The notes beneath the pieces were generated by a model, which was given only the letters and a program-made list of their open reading frames with translations, was not told where the DNA came from and searched no databases. Both the position numbers and the translations under genes were made by a program. Shown here piece after piece: positions 37,805-47,345 of a stretch of 64,000 nucleotides of DNA. Numbering within the stretch: the first letter of the stretch is position 1; every line of letters starts with the position of its first letter. Location of the stretch: NCBI RefSeq assembly GCF_039871975.1, contig NZ_JBDPLL010000001.1; one strand, given 5' to 3'. Source of the DNA: Trichormus_B sp936914905. GTDB taxonomy: Bacteria > Cyanobacteriota > Cyanobacteriia > Cyanobacteriales > Nostocaceae.

Positions 37805-38577
37805 TTAAGATAAATAAACAGCTAGGGTTTGAATTTCATTGTCGTCGAATCTTAAAGAAGGTTTTTTTGGTTGCCAAGTATAAGCAATCAAGGTAGCAAT
37901 CACATTGACTATAAAATTAATAACACTACGATGTCGAGAATCAGCAAGTTGTGAAATATATTTGAGTTGATCATTAACAGTTGCAATTAAAGAACGTTTT
38001 CGGAGCATTAGTTTTTCTTCAAGTAAGAAGAGCTTATTTATCATATTTTTCTTAAGAGGAGTAATTAATTTGAGTCCATTAGACCAAAGCTCCTGCCAAA
38101 GTTTATGAGAAATATATCCTTTATCTCCAAATAATTTCCCAGATATTTTCTTGTTTAAAGTAGGAACAGTAACTCAGTTATCTACATTGCCAGCAGTAAT
38201 TGTAAACCTAAGTAATTCCCCTTGGTCATTAATAATGAAATGAAGTTTAAAGCCAAAATACTAACAGACCAAACTTGTCCCCCAACCTGCTAAACCTTTG
38301 AATACCTTGTTTGTCTTCGCTCTTTCAGGATGACAAATGGCAATAGAGGTACTATCAATCAAATTGATATCTGTGTTGATATTTTCCGACTATTCAGATC
38401 ATAAATCAAAGGCATTAAAGTATTTAGCATTAATTCGATAAATCTTTGATAACTTACTAACTGAGGAAACTCAGCTTGCCAATATTTTCGGATATGCTTC
38501 CGGTAATAATCTTTAAAATTTTGGTAAATAGAGCGATAGCGCAGGATGACAACGTAGGAGTATTGGACAATAAACAA
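37805..38577 (-). mobile_element. IS982-family transposase remnant
   Basis: Minus strand. 38577-38359 encodes LRYRSIYQNFKDYYRKHIRK and FPQLVSYQRFIELML. After a stop come IDSTSIAICHPERAKTNKVF, WGTSLVCYFGFKLHFIINDQ, KISGKLFGDKGYISHKLWQE and, in 38044-37805, LRKRSLIATVNDQLKYISQL and DSRHRSVINFIVNVIATLIA. The DST ... GDKGY ... E spacing is the IS982 DDE core. At least three stops or frameshifts are present. The N-terminal end is cut off by MITE-A copy 3. It sits immediately upstream of the truncated WD40 gene. Confidence 0.82.
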
Positions 38578-38747
38578 TGGACTTATTGCAAAATTGTTCT
38601 GGTGGTATGATAGAGAGTTTTATATTTTATATATTTTTGGTGTTCTTTGCGCTCGCTAATTCAAAGATAACCGTGTAACTCTAACTTTTGCCTAAAACAA
38701 AGCCAAACCCTTAGTTTGAAATAAAATTAATTCTGCAAGAGGTCTAA
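38577..38747. mobile_element. MITE-A copy 3
   Basis: About 170 bp in the opposite orientation to copies 1 and 2. The right end tgcaagaggtctaa is intact and the left end (ggacttattgca) has drifted. It joins the IS982 remnant on one side and cuts the 3' end of the 38744-38971 gene on the other. Confidence 0.82.
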
Positions 38748-38971
38748 TATTTATCAGCTACGAGACAAACAATATTTTTATCATCTTTATTTTGTGTTCC
38801 TCTCCATTGTTCTTCATATCGTCTTTCTAGTTCTTTTACAAAGGATTTTTTAAAAAAAGATCCAACTACAATAGCTGGAGGATCGATTTCTGCGAGACTC
38901 AAAGATGTATCTCCCTCTCCTATTTTAGTTTGCCATAGAAGATTCCAACTAACTAAAGCAACATCCCTCAT
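38744..38971 (-). pseudogene. truncated gene next to controller-like regulator (unknown; possible restriction-type protein)
   Basis: 75 residues in clean frame: MRDVALVSWNLLWQTKIGE, SLAEIDPPAIVVGSFFKKSF, VKELERRYEEQWRGTQNKDD, KNIVCLVADKY. The frame then ends in the terminal repeat of MITE-A. Upstream the same frame continues through one TGA (GIDKNHWRETTKQFIKEHP), so the protein once began further back, close to the XRE gene. The charged alpha/beta character and the position behind a C-protein-like regulator suggest a type II restriction-modification partner. I do not recognise the family and no methylase is seen here. Confidence 0.45.
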
Positions 38972-39066
38972 AAAATCAACCTCTCAAGGATGTTCTTTGA
39001 TGAATTGCTTTGTTGTTTCTCTCCAATGATTTTTATCAATACCCAACCTAAATAAGGAGATACCAT

Positions 39067-39288
39067 TTAATCTAAGCCTTGCAATAATTTACTGGCTGAC
39101 ATTCCCAAAGCATGAGCAATCAGGATAATGTTCAACAAGGTAACATTTCTTTCGCCACGTTCAACACCACCTGTGTAGTTACGATGTAGTCCTGCTAGTT
39201 CTACTAACTGTTCTTGGGAAATATCCTTAGCTTTCCTGACCTTACGAACATTTTTACCAAATTTTTGAAGTTGAGAATATTGTGTCAC
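39067..39288 (-). CDS. XRE-family controller-like transcriptional regulator
   Basis: 73 residues from GTG at 39288, almost entirely one Cro/CI-type helix-turn-helix: FGKNVRKVRKAKDISQEQLV, ELAGLHRNYTGGVERGERNV, then LLNIILIAHALGMSASKLLQ. The RNY.GGVERGERN pattern and ~75-residue size match restriction-modification controller (C) proteins, which bind operator repeats as dimers and self-regulate. Three direct 19-20-bp repeats lie 40-100 bases upstream. The gene looks intact although its downstream partner is broken. It is divergent from argC. Confidence 0.75.
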   Translation of the reverse strand: MTQYSQLQKFGKNVRKVRKAKDISQEQLVELAGLHRNYTGGVERGERNVTLLNIILIAHALGMSASKLLQGLD

Positions 39289-39330
39289 ATAAAGAACATA
39301 ATATTTGCTGGTATTTAATTTCTACACACT

Positions 39331-39388
39331 ATAAGTATGATTTTTTGGTTATAAGTATGATTTTTGGTTATAAGTATGATTTTTTGGT
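39331..39388. repeat. triple 19-20-bp direct repeat, candidate operator
   Basis: Three head-to-tail copies of ataagtatgattttttggtt (39331-39350, 39351-39369, 39370-39388), the second one T shorter. They lie in the divergent promoter region between the XRE regulator and argC. They may be operator sites or simply a slippage product like the other tandem duplications of this window. Confidence 0.6.
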
Positions 39389-39544
39389 AAAGATCAATTC
39401 ATAAGTACGCTAAAAGCAGCTATTTGCTATACAATGCAGCCAAAGTTCAATAATAAATAGGTGATCACCAATGAGCTAATAGCTCGATTGTTGATAGTTG
39501 ATGTTGATAATGAATTAACCAAAAGCGGATAAGGATTTCAGATC

Positions 39545-40603
39545 ATGGGTAATTTAAGGCGCGTACCAGTTGGAATTGTTGGCGCGTCAGGTTATGGCGG
39601 AGTGCAACTAGTTCGACTCTTGATGGATCATCCTGAAGTTGAATTGGTTTATTTGGGTGGTGAAAGCAGCGCCGGAAAAACCTTTGCTGATCTTTACCCC
39701 CATCTGGGTAATATAGTTAACCTAAAAATTGAAGCGGTAGATCCAGAAATCATTGCTAGTCGATGTGAAGTGGTGTTTCTGTCTTTACCCAACGGTTTAG
39801 CCTGTCAAATCACTCCCCAACTTATAGGAAAAGGATCTAAGGTGCTGGATCTGAGTGCAGATTACAGATTCAGTGACTTAGCAACTTATATAACTTGGTA
39901 TGGTACACAAAGAAGTGATCGCAGCATTGCAGCTACAGCAGTTTATGGATTACCAGAACTGTACCGTGATCGCATTGCCGAATCTCAACTCATTGGCTGT
40001 CCTGGTTGCTATCCCACAGCCAGTCTACTTGCACTTTCACCACTCCTCAAACAAGGTTTGATCGTTCCAGAAACAGCGATAATTGACGCTAAATCTGGCA
40101 CATCTGGCGGTGGTAGACAAGGCAAAATTAACCTCTTATTAGCCGAAGCAGACAACTCTCTAGGGGCTTATAACGTCGTCCGTCATCGCCACACCCCAGA
40201 AATAGAGCAAATTTGTAGCGATTTAGCAGGACACGAAGTAACAATCCAATTTACACCCCACCTCATCCCAATGGTGCGGGGAATATTAGCCACCGTCTAC
40301 GCTATACTGCGAGACCCCGGTTTAGTTCGTGATGACTTAATCACGATATACACTGCTTTTTACCGTAATTCCCCATGGGTAAAAATCTGTAATAGTGGTA
40401 CTTACCCCCAAACCAAATGGGCCTCTGGCAGTAATGCTTGCTATATAGGTATAGAAGTAGACCCACGCACAGGCCGCGTCATCGTCATGTCAGCCATTGA
40501 CAACCTGATTAAGGGTCAAGCTGGACAAGCAATTCAGTGTATGAACCTGATGCTAGGCTGGGATGAAACCTTGGGGTTGCCCAAAGTCGGATTTTATCCT
40601 TAA
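39545..40603 (+). CDS. argC: N-acetyl-gamma-glutamyl-phosphate reductase
   Basis: 352 residues. Rossmann start VGIVGASGYGGVQLVRLLMD, DLSADYRF, the active-site Cys in IGCPGCYPTASLLAL, AKSGTSGGGR, RHTPEIEQI, HLIPMVRGILATVYA and the C-terminal NLIKGQAGQAIQCMNLMLGW. It reduces N-acetylglutamyl phosphate with NADPH in arginine and cyanophycin precursor synthesis. Single gene, intact, of normal length for the long ArgC type. Confidence 0.96.
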   Translation: MGNLRRVPVGIVGASGYGGVQLVRLLMDHPEVELVYLGGESSAGKTFADLYPHLGNIVNLKIEAVDPEIIASRCEVVFLSLPNGLACQITPQLIGKGSKVLDLSADYRFSDLATYITWYGTQRSDRSIAATAVYGLPELYRDRIAESQLIGCPGCYPTASLLALSPLLKQGLIVPETAIIDAKSGTSGGGRQGKINLLLAEADNSLGAYNVVRHRHTPEIEQICSDLAGHEVTIQFTPHLIPMVRGILATVYAILRDPGLVRDDLITIYTAFYRNSPWVKICNSGTYPQTKWASGSNACYIGIEVDPRTGRVIVMSAIDNLIKGQAGQAIQCMNLMLGWDETLGLPKVGFYP

Positions 40604-40654
40604 GAGGGAATAGGGAACAGGGGAAGCAAAGAAGACAAATAAATTCTTCTTCCT

Positions 40655-40692
40655 GAACTCCTGATAGCGGAGCGTGGCGTAAGCCATACTCC
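40655..40692. repeat. dispersed repeat GATAGYGGAGCGTGGCGTAA
   Basis: tgatagcggagcgtggcgta plus agccata occurs here between argC and eno, and again with one change at about 59850-59876 (tgatagtggagcgtggcgta). It is an imperfect palindrome of the interspersed type and non-coding. Confidence 0.6.
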
Positions 40693-40706
40693 TGAACTCC
40701 TATTTC

Positions 40707-41996
40707 CTACTTAGATCCTAAACCAACAGTACCAGCATAAATAGCGCGATCGCCTAATTCATCTTCAATTCTGAGTAAACGATTGTATTTTGCTACCCGT
40801 TCACTACGACAAAGAGAACCAGTTTTAATTTGACCTGCACGAGTGGCTACAGCCAAATCAGCAATAGTTGTATCCTCAGTTTCACCAGAACGATGGCTAA
40901 TGACTGAGCGGAAACCGTTGCGAGTAGCTAAATCAATGGTTTCCAAAGTTTCAGTCAGTGAACCAATTTGATTCAACTTAATCAAAATCGAGTTACTTGC
41001 TTTTTGCTCAATCCCTTTTTGTAAGCGAGTAGCGTTAGTAACAAATAAATCATCACCTACCAATTGTACTCCTGAACCCAACTTCTGAGTCAGTAATTGC
41101 CAACTTTCCCAATCTTCCTCATGTAAACCATCTTCAATGGAAACAATCGGATATTGGTCAAGCAACTTGCCTAAATAATCAATAAACTCAACTGGGCTAT
41201 GGGGTTTACCATCATAAACATACTGCCCATTTTTGTAGAACTCACTCGCTGCCACATCCAAGGCTAAAGCAACTTCTTCCCCAGGCTTGTAACCAGCTTG
41301 TTGAATAGCAGCTACTAATAATTCTAAAGCTACTTGGTTAGATTCCAAGTTAGGTGCAAAACCACCTTCATCACCGACACCAGTCAGCAAACCCTTATCA
41401 TCCAAAACCTTGCTGAGAGTTGCAAACACTTCCGCACCCCAACGCAAAGCTTCCTGGAAGGAAGGCGCACCGACGGGTACAATCATAAACTCCTGAAAAT
41501 CGACATTATTAGCTGCGTGCGCTCCACCATTGATCACATTCATCAAAGGTACAGGGAGCAAATTCGCCAAAGGTCCACCCAAATAGCGATACAAAGGAAT
41601 TCCCAAAGACTCAGCAGCAGCTTTAGCAGCTGCTAGTGAAACCGACAAAATTGCATTTGCGCCCAAATTAGCTTTATTGGGTGAACCATCCAAAGAAATC
41701 ATCATTTTATCTAATGATTCTTGGTCTAGGGCATCCAAGCCTAACAATTGGGGTGCTAATACCTCTTTCACATTCTGCGCTGCCTTTAGTACCCCTTTGC
41801 CACCATAACGGCTTTTATCACCATCTCGCAGTTCATGAGCCTCAAAAGTACCTGTTGAAGCACCGCTAGGAACTTGCGCTAGTCCTACTGCACCATTAGC
41901 CAAATGTACTTCAGCCTCAACAGTCGGTCTTCCCCGTGAATCAAGAATTTCGCGGGCCACAATAGCTTCAATAGCGGTAGCCAGAAATTTTGTCAT
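40707..41996 (-). CDS. eno: enolase
   Basis: 429 residues, complete: REILDSRGRPTVEAEVHL, VPSGASTGTFEAHELRDGD, LPVPLMNVINGGAHAANNVD, GVGDEGGFAPNL (catalytic Glu), IVSIEDGLHEEDW and VGDDLFVTNATRLQKGI (magnesium ligands), LIKLNQIGSLTETLETI (catalytic Lys), and SHRSGETEDTTIADLAVA. It interconverts 2-phosphoglycerate and phosphoenolpyruvate. Convergent with argC. Confidence 0.98.
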   Translation of the reverse strand: MTKFLATAIEAIVAREILDSRGRPTVEAEVHLANGAVGLAQVPSGASTGTFEAHELRDGDKSRYGGKGVLKAAQNVKEVLAPQLLGLDALDQESLDKMMISLDGSPNKANLGANAILSVSLAAAKAAAESLGIPLYRYLGGPLANLLPVPLMNVINGGAHAANNVDFQEFMIVPVGAPSFQEALRWGAEVFATLSKVLDDKGLLTGVGDEGGFAPNLESNQVALELLVAAIQQAGYKPGEEVALALDVAASEFYKNGQYVYDGKPHSPVEFIDYLGKLLDQYPIVSIEDGLHEEDWESWQLLTQKLGSGVQLVGDDLFVTNATRLQKGIEQKASNSILIKLNQIGSLTETLETIDLATRNGFRSVISHRSGETEDTTIADLAVATRAGQIKTGSLCRSERVAKYNRLLRIEDELGDRAIYAGTVGLGSK

Positions 41997-42176
41997 TTCT
42001 GCTTCGTCCTTCGTTTATATCGTGTTTAAGGGTTCAGACTTTTCAGTTTGATTCTGAACCAACCGTTAGTTTATGCGTTTCTGAGGCGAAATAGGCTGAG
42101 ATTCAAGAAGATTTTCAATCATGAAGGGTTAAAGCGAACCTATTGAGTAATAAACCGAACATTGGTTACTACTAAA

Positions 42177-43082
42177 CTAAAATCCCAATTTTTCTAATAA
42201 TGGTTTTGTCGAAACAATATGACCTTTTAAACCCAGTTCTTTGGGACTAACTCCCAGTGCTAAAGCAATTAATTGAGGTAAATGTAATACTGGTAAACCC
42301 AACCTTTTCTCAATTACTTTTTCTACTTCTGGCTGACGAGAATCTAAGTTTAAGTGGCATAAAGGACAAGGTGTGACAATACAATCAGCACCAGCAGCTA
42401 ATGCTTCTTGAATGTGCATCCCTGCCATTTTGAAAGATTCTGTAGTGGCATAGCTAGATAGAGGCCAACCACAACATTTAGTGCGTCCACGATAATAAAT
42501 AGATGTTGCACCTACTGCCCGAAAGACATTTTCCACAGCTTCTGCTTGGAATGGATCATCATAGGGCATGGATTTTTGAGCGCGGAGGAGATAACAGCCA
42601 TAAAACGCTGCACATTTGATTCCACTTAAGTTACGAGTGACTCGTTGGCTAATTTTCTCTAAGCCATAATCTGTTACCAAGGCATAAAGCAGATGTTTAA
42701 CTTCTGTGCTTCCCCGATAAGGTGAACAACCTTCTTTTGCTAAAAGTCCATTAACTTGATTCAAATAAGCGGGGTCGGTTGATTGGGATTCTTTTAAACG
42801 TTGGTCAACATGACCAATAACACCCTGGCAAGTGCTACAATGTGTCAGAAGTGGTAGATTTAATTCTTCTGCTAAAGCAATATTCCTCGCGTTAACAGTA
42901 TCTTCTAGCAATTGGGAATTTTCTTTAAATGTACCTGAACCACAGCAAGCAGCTTTTTTGAGTTCAATTAGTTGAATACCCAATGCGTGAGTTAGGGACT
43001 GAGTAGATAAATAAAGCTCCCGACAGGCTCCTTGAGCAACACAACCGGGGTAGTAAGCGTATTTCAGCGTTTGTGATAGCAT
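42177..43082 (-). CDS. HdrB-like (CCG-domain) iron-sulfur protein
   Basis: 301 residues with two cysteine-rich CCG domains: YYPGCVAQG ... KKAACCGSGTFK ... THCSTCQGVIGH, then AAFYGCYLLRAQK ... GRTKCCGWPLSSY ... TPCPLCHLNLDSR. This is the cofactor layout of heterodisulfide reductase subunit B and of the membrane-anchor-like SdhC(E) subunits, which hold an unusual Fe-S cluster. Cyanobacteria have no methanogenic heterodisulfide, so an electron-transfer or succinate-dehydrogenase-related role is more likely; this is inference. Intact and monocistronic. Confidence 0.86.
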   Translation of the reverse strand: MLSQTLKYAYYPGCVAQGACRELYLSTQSLTHALGIQLIELKKAACCGSGTFKENSQLLEDTVNARNIALAEELNLPLLTHCSTCQGVIGHVDQRLKESQSTDPAYLNQVNGLLAKEGCSPYRGSTEVKHLLYALVTDYGLEKISQRVTRNLSGIKCAAFYGCYLLRAQKSMPYDDPFQAEAVENVFRAVGATSIYYRGRTKCCGWPLSSYATTESFKMAGMHIQEALAAGADCIVTPCPLCHLNLDSRQPEVEKVIEKRLGLPVLHLPQLIALALGVSPKELGLKGHIVSTKPLLEKLGF

Positions 43083-43291
43083 AAGATTATATTTGTTTTA
43101 GAGCTTATATTTTCATGTTTATCTAAAAATAATAGCTTATAGAACCAGCTTTTCTGCCTCCTACTTCCTATCTTTTTCCACTAATTACTAATAACTGTAC
43201 TGAGGATCACGCTTTCCGATAAGATGTATATGCTCAAAAAATCATCTCCCATAAAGAGCAGATCATAGCAACTTGTTAAGGACTTTTATCT

Positions 43292-43543
43292 ATGAGCCAA
43301 CCTGATATTTTTGACAGAGTAAAGAAAATCGTCGTTGAACAGCTAGATGTTGACCCTGAAAAGGTCGTATCAAGCGCCTCATTTACAGATGATTTAGCGG
43401 CTGATTCTCTAGATATAGTGGAATTGGTAATGGCTTTGGAAGAAGAATTTGAGATCGAAATTCCTGATGAAGATGCCGAAAAGATTTTAACAGTACAAGA
43501 GGTAGTAGACTACATTAACTCTCACATTGCTGCATCTGCCTAA
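43292..43543 (+). CDS. acpP: acyl carrier protein
   Basis: 83 residues. The phosphopantetheine attachment site is Ser39 in LAADSLDIVELVMALEEEF. The protein is acidic with four predicted helices, as in all type II ACPs. It carries the growing acyl chain in fatty-acid synthesis. It lies 174 bases upstream of fabF on the same strand, the usual cyanobacterial acpP-fabF pair. Confidence 0.98.
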   Translation: MSQPDIFDRVKKIVVEQLDVDPEKVVSSASFTDDLAADSLDIVELVMALEEEFEIEIPDEDAEKILTVQEVVDYINSHIAASA

Positions 43544-43717
43544 AAGTTATCAGGGACTGGGGATTAGGAACAGGGGACTGGGGAGATGAGTCAGTTATCG
43601 GTTATCACCATTTACTGGTCGCTGTTCAATATTCACTGTTCACTGTTCACTGTTCCCAGTCTCTATACTGTTCTGCATTGTTCTACCTGCTGCTTTTTCG
43701 CTACCTTTAACTGAATC

Positions 43718-44965
43718 ATGACAGACTATAAACGTAAACGCGTTGTTGTAACGGGTGTTGGCGCGATTACACCTATTGGTAACACACCATCTGAGTATTG
43801 GGAAGCATTGTTAAGTGGACGCAATGGTATAGACCATATTACAGCTTTTGATGCGTCTAAACATGACTGTCGGATTGCGGGGGAAGTGAAAAACTTTGAT
43901 CCTCATCAATATATGGAGCGCAAAGAAGCCAAGCGCACGGATCGGTTTGCCCAATTTGCGATCGCAACAGCTAAACAGGCTATATCAGACGCACAATTAA
44001 TTATCAATGACCTCAATGCCGAACAGATAGGTGTCATGATCGGTTCAGGTGTTGGTGGCATTAAAGTATTAGAAGATCAGCAAACAGTCTACCTCAATAG
44101 GGGTCCAGACCGTTGTAGTCCATTCATGATCCCCATGATGATTGCCAACATGGCAGCAGGATTAACAGCAATCCACACTGGAGCTAAAGGTCCTAATTCT
44201 TGCTCAGTGACAGCTTGCGCGGCTGGTTCAAACGCCATAGGTGATGCTTTTCGTTTGATTCAAAATGGCTATGCCCGAGCCATGATTTGTGGGGGGTCGG
44301 AAGCAGCCGTTACACCATTGTCCGTAGCAGGCTTTGCTGCTGCCAGGGCGCTTTCCACTCGGAATGACCCTAAAAAGGCTTGTCGTCCATTTGATAAAGA
44401 TCGTGATGGCTTTGTGATGGGAGAAGGTTCAGGAATTTTAATTCTTGAAGAATTAGAACACGCTCTCAAACGCGGTGCTCGTATTTATGGAGAAATGATC
44501 GGTTATGGTATGACCTGTGATGCTTACCATATGACCTCCCCCGTACCCGGTGGTTTAGGTGCGGCAAGAGCGATGGAACTGGCGCTCACAGACGCTAAAC
44601 TGACACCAGAAATGATTAGTTATATCAATGCTCATGGAACTAGCACCCCAGCCAATGATGTCACAGAAACAGCAGCAATTAAAAAAGCCTTGGGCGATCA
44701 TGCTTACAAGATAGCAATTAGTTCCACCAAATCCATGACAGGTCATTTGTTAGGAGGTTCGGGTGGGATTGAAGCAGTGGCTACAGTTCTAGTGATCGCT
44801 AATGACCACATTCCCCCAACTATCCATCTAGATCATCCTGATGATGGTTGTGACTTAGATTATGTACCCCACATTAGCCGCGCTCAAAAAGTAGATGTAG
44901 CCCTATCCAATTCCTTTGGATTTGGTGGTCATAATGTCACCCTGGCCTTTAAGAAATACCTCTAA
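43718..44965 (+). CDS. fabF: beta-ketoacyl-ACP synthase II
   Basis: 415 residues with the KAS II catalytic set: Cys167 in SVTACAAGSNAIGDAF, His306 in INAHGTSTPANDVTE, Lys338 and His343 in SSTKSMTGHLLGGSGG, and the C-terminal SNSFGFGGHNVTLAF. It condenses acyl-ACP with malonyl-ACP during elongation. The preceding gap holds STRR-like runs (tgttcaatattcactgttca). Intact. Confidence 0.98.
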   Translation: MTDYKRKRVVVTGVGAITPIGNTPSEYWEALLSGRNGIDHITAFDASKHDCRIAGEVKNFDPHQYMERKEAKRTDRFAQFAIATAKQAISDAQLIINDLNAEQIGVMIGSGVGGIKVLEDQQTVYLNRGPDRCSPFMIPMMIANMAAGLTAIHTGAKGPNSCSVTACAAGSNAIGDAFRLIQNGYARAMICGGSEAAVTPLSVAGFAAARALSTRNDPKKACRPFDKDRDGFVMGEGSGILILEELEHALKRGARIYGEMIGYGMTCDAYHMTSPVPGGLGAARAMELALTDAKLTPEMISYINAHGTSTPANDVTETAAIKKALGDHAYKIAISSTKSMTGHLLGGSGGIEAVATVLVIANDHIPPTIHLDHPDDGCDLDYVPHISRAQKVDVALSNSFGFGGHNVTLAFKKYL

Positions 44966-45079
44966 TACTAATTTGGGGTGTAGGGGTGTGTTCTGTGGGA
45001 TCTAGGGAAAGAATAACCTTCTGCCCTCTGCCCCCTGCCTCCTGCCTCCTGAAGTGAATCTGCGGAAAGTATTATATAT

Positions 45080-45210
45080 ACTATCATTCCCAGCTGAACC
45101 AAGGGTTCGGCATGACCCAATTATTAGCTCTATTCATCACCAGAAACTCAGAAGATCCCGCTTGTCCATCTACAAGTAGGAATGGGATGATGAGAATGGT
45201 GGGATCACTT
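45080..45210 (+). promoter_or_regulatory. possible structured RNA leader upstream of tkt
   Basis: In the 308-bp fabF-tkt gap, GCTGAACC/GGTTCGGC (45093-45100 and 45104-45111) form an 8-bp stem with a 3-base loop. Further on, GATCCC (45154-45159) and GGGATC (45201-45206) can close a domain that contains the hairpin CTTGT/ACAAG (45161-45165, 45172-45176). The start codon of tkt is at 45274. No U tract follows, so it is not a simple fabF terminator. Not a known family to me. Confidence 0.4.
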
Positions 45211-45273
45211 TATAATGACCCCAGAATTAGAAAGCTACAAAGAGTGCTAACCCGTCGTTAAAAACAAGAGATT

Positions 45274-47286
45274 ATGGCTGTTGCAACCCAATCCCTCGAA
45301 GAACTTTGTATTAACTCGATTCGCTTTTTGGCTGTTGATGCCATAGAAAAATCCAAATCGGGACACCCCGGACTGCCGATGGGCGCGGCTCCAATGGCTT
45401 TTGTCCTTTGGGATCGCTTTATGCGCTATAATCCCAAAAATCCCAAATGGTTCAACCGCGATCGCTTTGTCCTATCTGCTGGTCACGGCTGTATGTTGCA
45501 GTATGCCATGCTGTACCTGACAGGCTACGATAGCGTCACCATCGAAGATATCAAACAATTCCGGCAATGGGGTTCTAGAACTCCTGGACATCCAGAAAAC
45601 TTTGAAACGGCTGGTGTAGAAGTAACCACTGGACCACTGGGTCAAGGTATCGCTAACGCCGTCGGTTTGGCTATAGCTGAGGCACATCTAGCCGCTAAAT
45701 TCAACAAACCCGATACCAAGATTGTAGACCACTACACTTATGTAATTCTTGGTGATGGTTGCAACATGGAAGGTATTTCCGGTGAAGCTGCTTCCTTAGC
45801 CGGTCACTATGGCTTAGGTAAGCTGATTGCTCTGTACGACGATAACCATATCTCCATTGATGGTTCTACAAATGTAGCATTCACAGAGGATGTTTCCAAA
45901 CGATTTGAAGCTTACGGTTGGCACGTCCTCCACGTTAAAGACGGTAACACCGATTTAGACGCAATCTCCAAAGCCGTCGAAGCAGCTAAAGCTGTCACCG
46001 ACAAACCCACCATGATTAAGGTAACAACCACCATTGGTTATGGTTCTCCCAACAAGCAAAACACCGCTGGTATTCACGGTGCCGCTTTGGGTGCAGATGA
46101 AACAGCGTTGACTCGTAAAAACTTAGGTTGGGAATATGCACCATTTGAAATCCCCAGCAATGTCCTCAACCACACACGCAAAGCAGTAGAACGTGGTGCC
46201 GATTACGAAACTGACTGGAACAAAGCCTTAGCTGACTACAAAGCTAAGTATCCCGCCGAAGCTGCTGAATTTGAACGTTTCATCAGTGGTAAATTACCCG
46301 AAGGTTGGGATAAAGTTCTACCCACCTACACCACAGAAGATAAAGCACTACCCACCCGTAAGCATTCAGAAACCTGCCTTAATAAATTGGCAGCAGTTTT
46401 ACCTGAATTAATCGGTGGTTCAGCTGACTTAACTCACTCCAACCTCACCGAGATCAAGGGTTTTGGTGACTTCCAAAAAGGACAATACCAAAACCGTAAC
46501 ATTCACTTTGGGGTGCGTGAACATGCTATGGGCGCAATCTGTAATGGTATGGCGCTACATGGTTCGGGATTAATTCCCTACGGTGCAACATTCCTCATTT
46601 TTACCGACTATATGCGTGCTGCCATTCGTTTGGCTGCTTTGTCTCAAGCTGGGTCCATTTGGGTGATGACTCACGATTCCATCGGACAAGGTGAAGATGG
46701 GCCCACTCACCAACCCATTGAAACACTAGCTTCTCTGCGAGCTATTCCTGATTTAACCGTAATTCGTCCCGCAGACGGAAACGAATGTTCAGGAGCTTAC
46801 ACAGTTGCAATTGAGAAGTCTAAGGCACAAGGTTCTACTCTGTTAGCGTTCACCCGTCAAAATGTTCCTAACTTAGCAGGTACATCAATTGAAGGTGTGA
46901 AGAAAGGAGCATACACTGTTGTCGATTGTGCTGGTACCCCTGAGCTCATCTTGATTGGTACTGGTTCAGAATTAAGCCTGTGTGTAAGTGCTGCTGAAAA
47001 GTTAACAGCACAAGGCAAGAAAGTCCGTGTTGTTTCCATGCCTTGCATAGATTTATTTGATGCCCAGGATGCTGCTTACAAAGAGTCTGTTCTACCTAAA
47101 GTAGTCACCAAGCGTCTCTCTGTAGAAGCTGCCAGCAGTTTCGGTTGGCATAAATATGTTGGAACTGAAGGTGATACTGTTAGCATTGATCATTTTGGTG
47201 CTTCTGCTCCTGGTGATATTTGTATGGAGAAATTTGGCTTCACTGTTGATAATGTATTAGCTAAAGCGACCGCATTATTGGGTTAA
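45274..47286 (+). CDS. tkt: transketolase
   Basis: 670 residues. ThDP domain with KSGHPGLPMGAAPM, GPLGQGIANAVGLAIAE and GDGCNMEGISGEAASLAGHY followed by LYDDNHISIDG. Pyrimidine-binding domain with GGSADLTHSN, FGVREHAMGAICNGMALHG (catalytic Glu) and THDSIGQGEDGPTHQPIE. C-terminal domain with LIGTGSELSLCVSAAEKL. It moves two-carbon units in the Calvin cycle and pentose phosphate pathway. Intact, followed by a strong terminator. Confidence 0.98.
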   Translation: MAVATQSLEELCINSIRFLAVDAIEKSKSGHPGLPMGAAPMAFVLWDRFMRYNPKNPKWFNRDRFVLSAGHGCMLQYAMLYLTGYDSVTIEDIKQFRQWGSRTPGHPENFETAGVEVTTGPLGQGIANAVGLAIAEAHLAAKFNKPDTKIVDHYTYVILGDGCNMEGISGEAASLAGHYGLGKLIALYDDNHISIDGSTNVAFTEDVSKRFEAYGWHVLHVKDGNTDLDAISKAVEAAKAVTDKPTMIKVTTTIGYGSPNKQNTAGIHGAALGADETALTRKNLGWEYAPFEIPSNVLNHTRKAVERGADYETDWNKALADYKAKYPAEAAEFERFISGKLPEGWDKVLPTYTTEDKALPTRKHSETCLNKLAAVLPELIGGSADLTHSNLTEIKGFGDFQKGQYQNRNIHFGVREHAMGAICNGMALHGSGLIPYGATFLIFTDYMRAAIRLAALSQAGSIWVMTHDSIGQGEDGPTHQPIETLASLRAIPDLTVIRPADGNECSGAYTVAIEKSKAQGSTLLAFTRQNVPNLAGTSIEGVKKGAYTVVDCAGTPELILIGTGSELSLCVSAAEKLTAQGKKVRVVSMPCIDLFDAQDAAYKESVLPKVVTKRLSVEAASSFGWHKYVGTEGDTVSIDHFGASAPGDICMEKFGFTVDNVLAKATALLG

Positions 47287-47315
47287 TTAGCAATAGTTTA
47301 TTTCTTTTATTTTTT

Positions 47316-47344
47316 AGGTGGGCTATTTGGCCCACCTTTTTTTA
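47316..47344 (+). terminator. Rho-independent terminator of tkt
   Basis: GGTGGGC (47317-47323) and GCCCACC (47330-47336) form a 7-bp GC-rich stem with a 6-base loop, followed by a run of eight T, 30 bases after the tkt stop codon. Confidence 0.92.
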
Positions 47345-47345
47345 G

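Noticed and set aside
39331..39388. Triple direct repeat considered as a CRISPR array
   Set aside because: Copies are head to tail without spacers and no cas gene is present; it is a tandem repeat.
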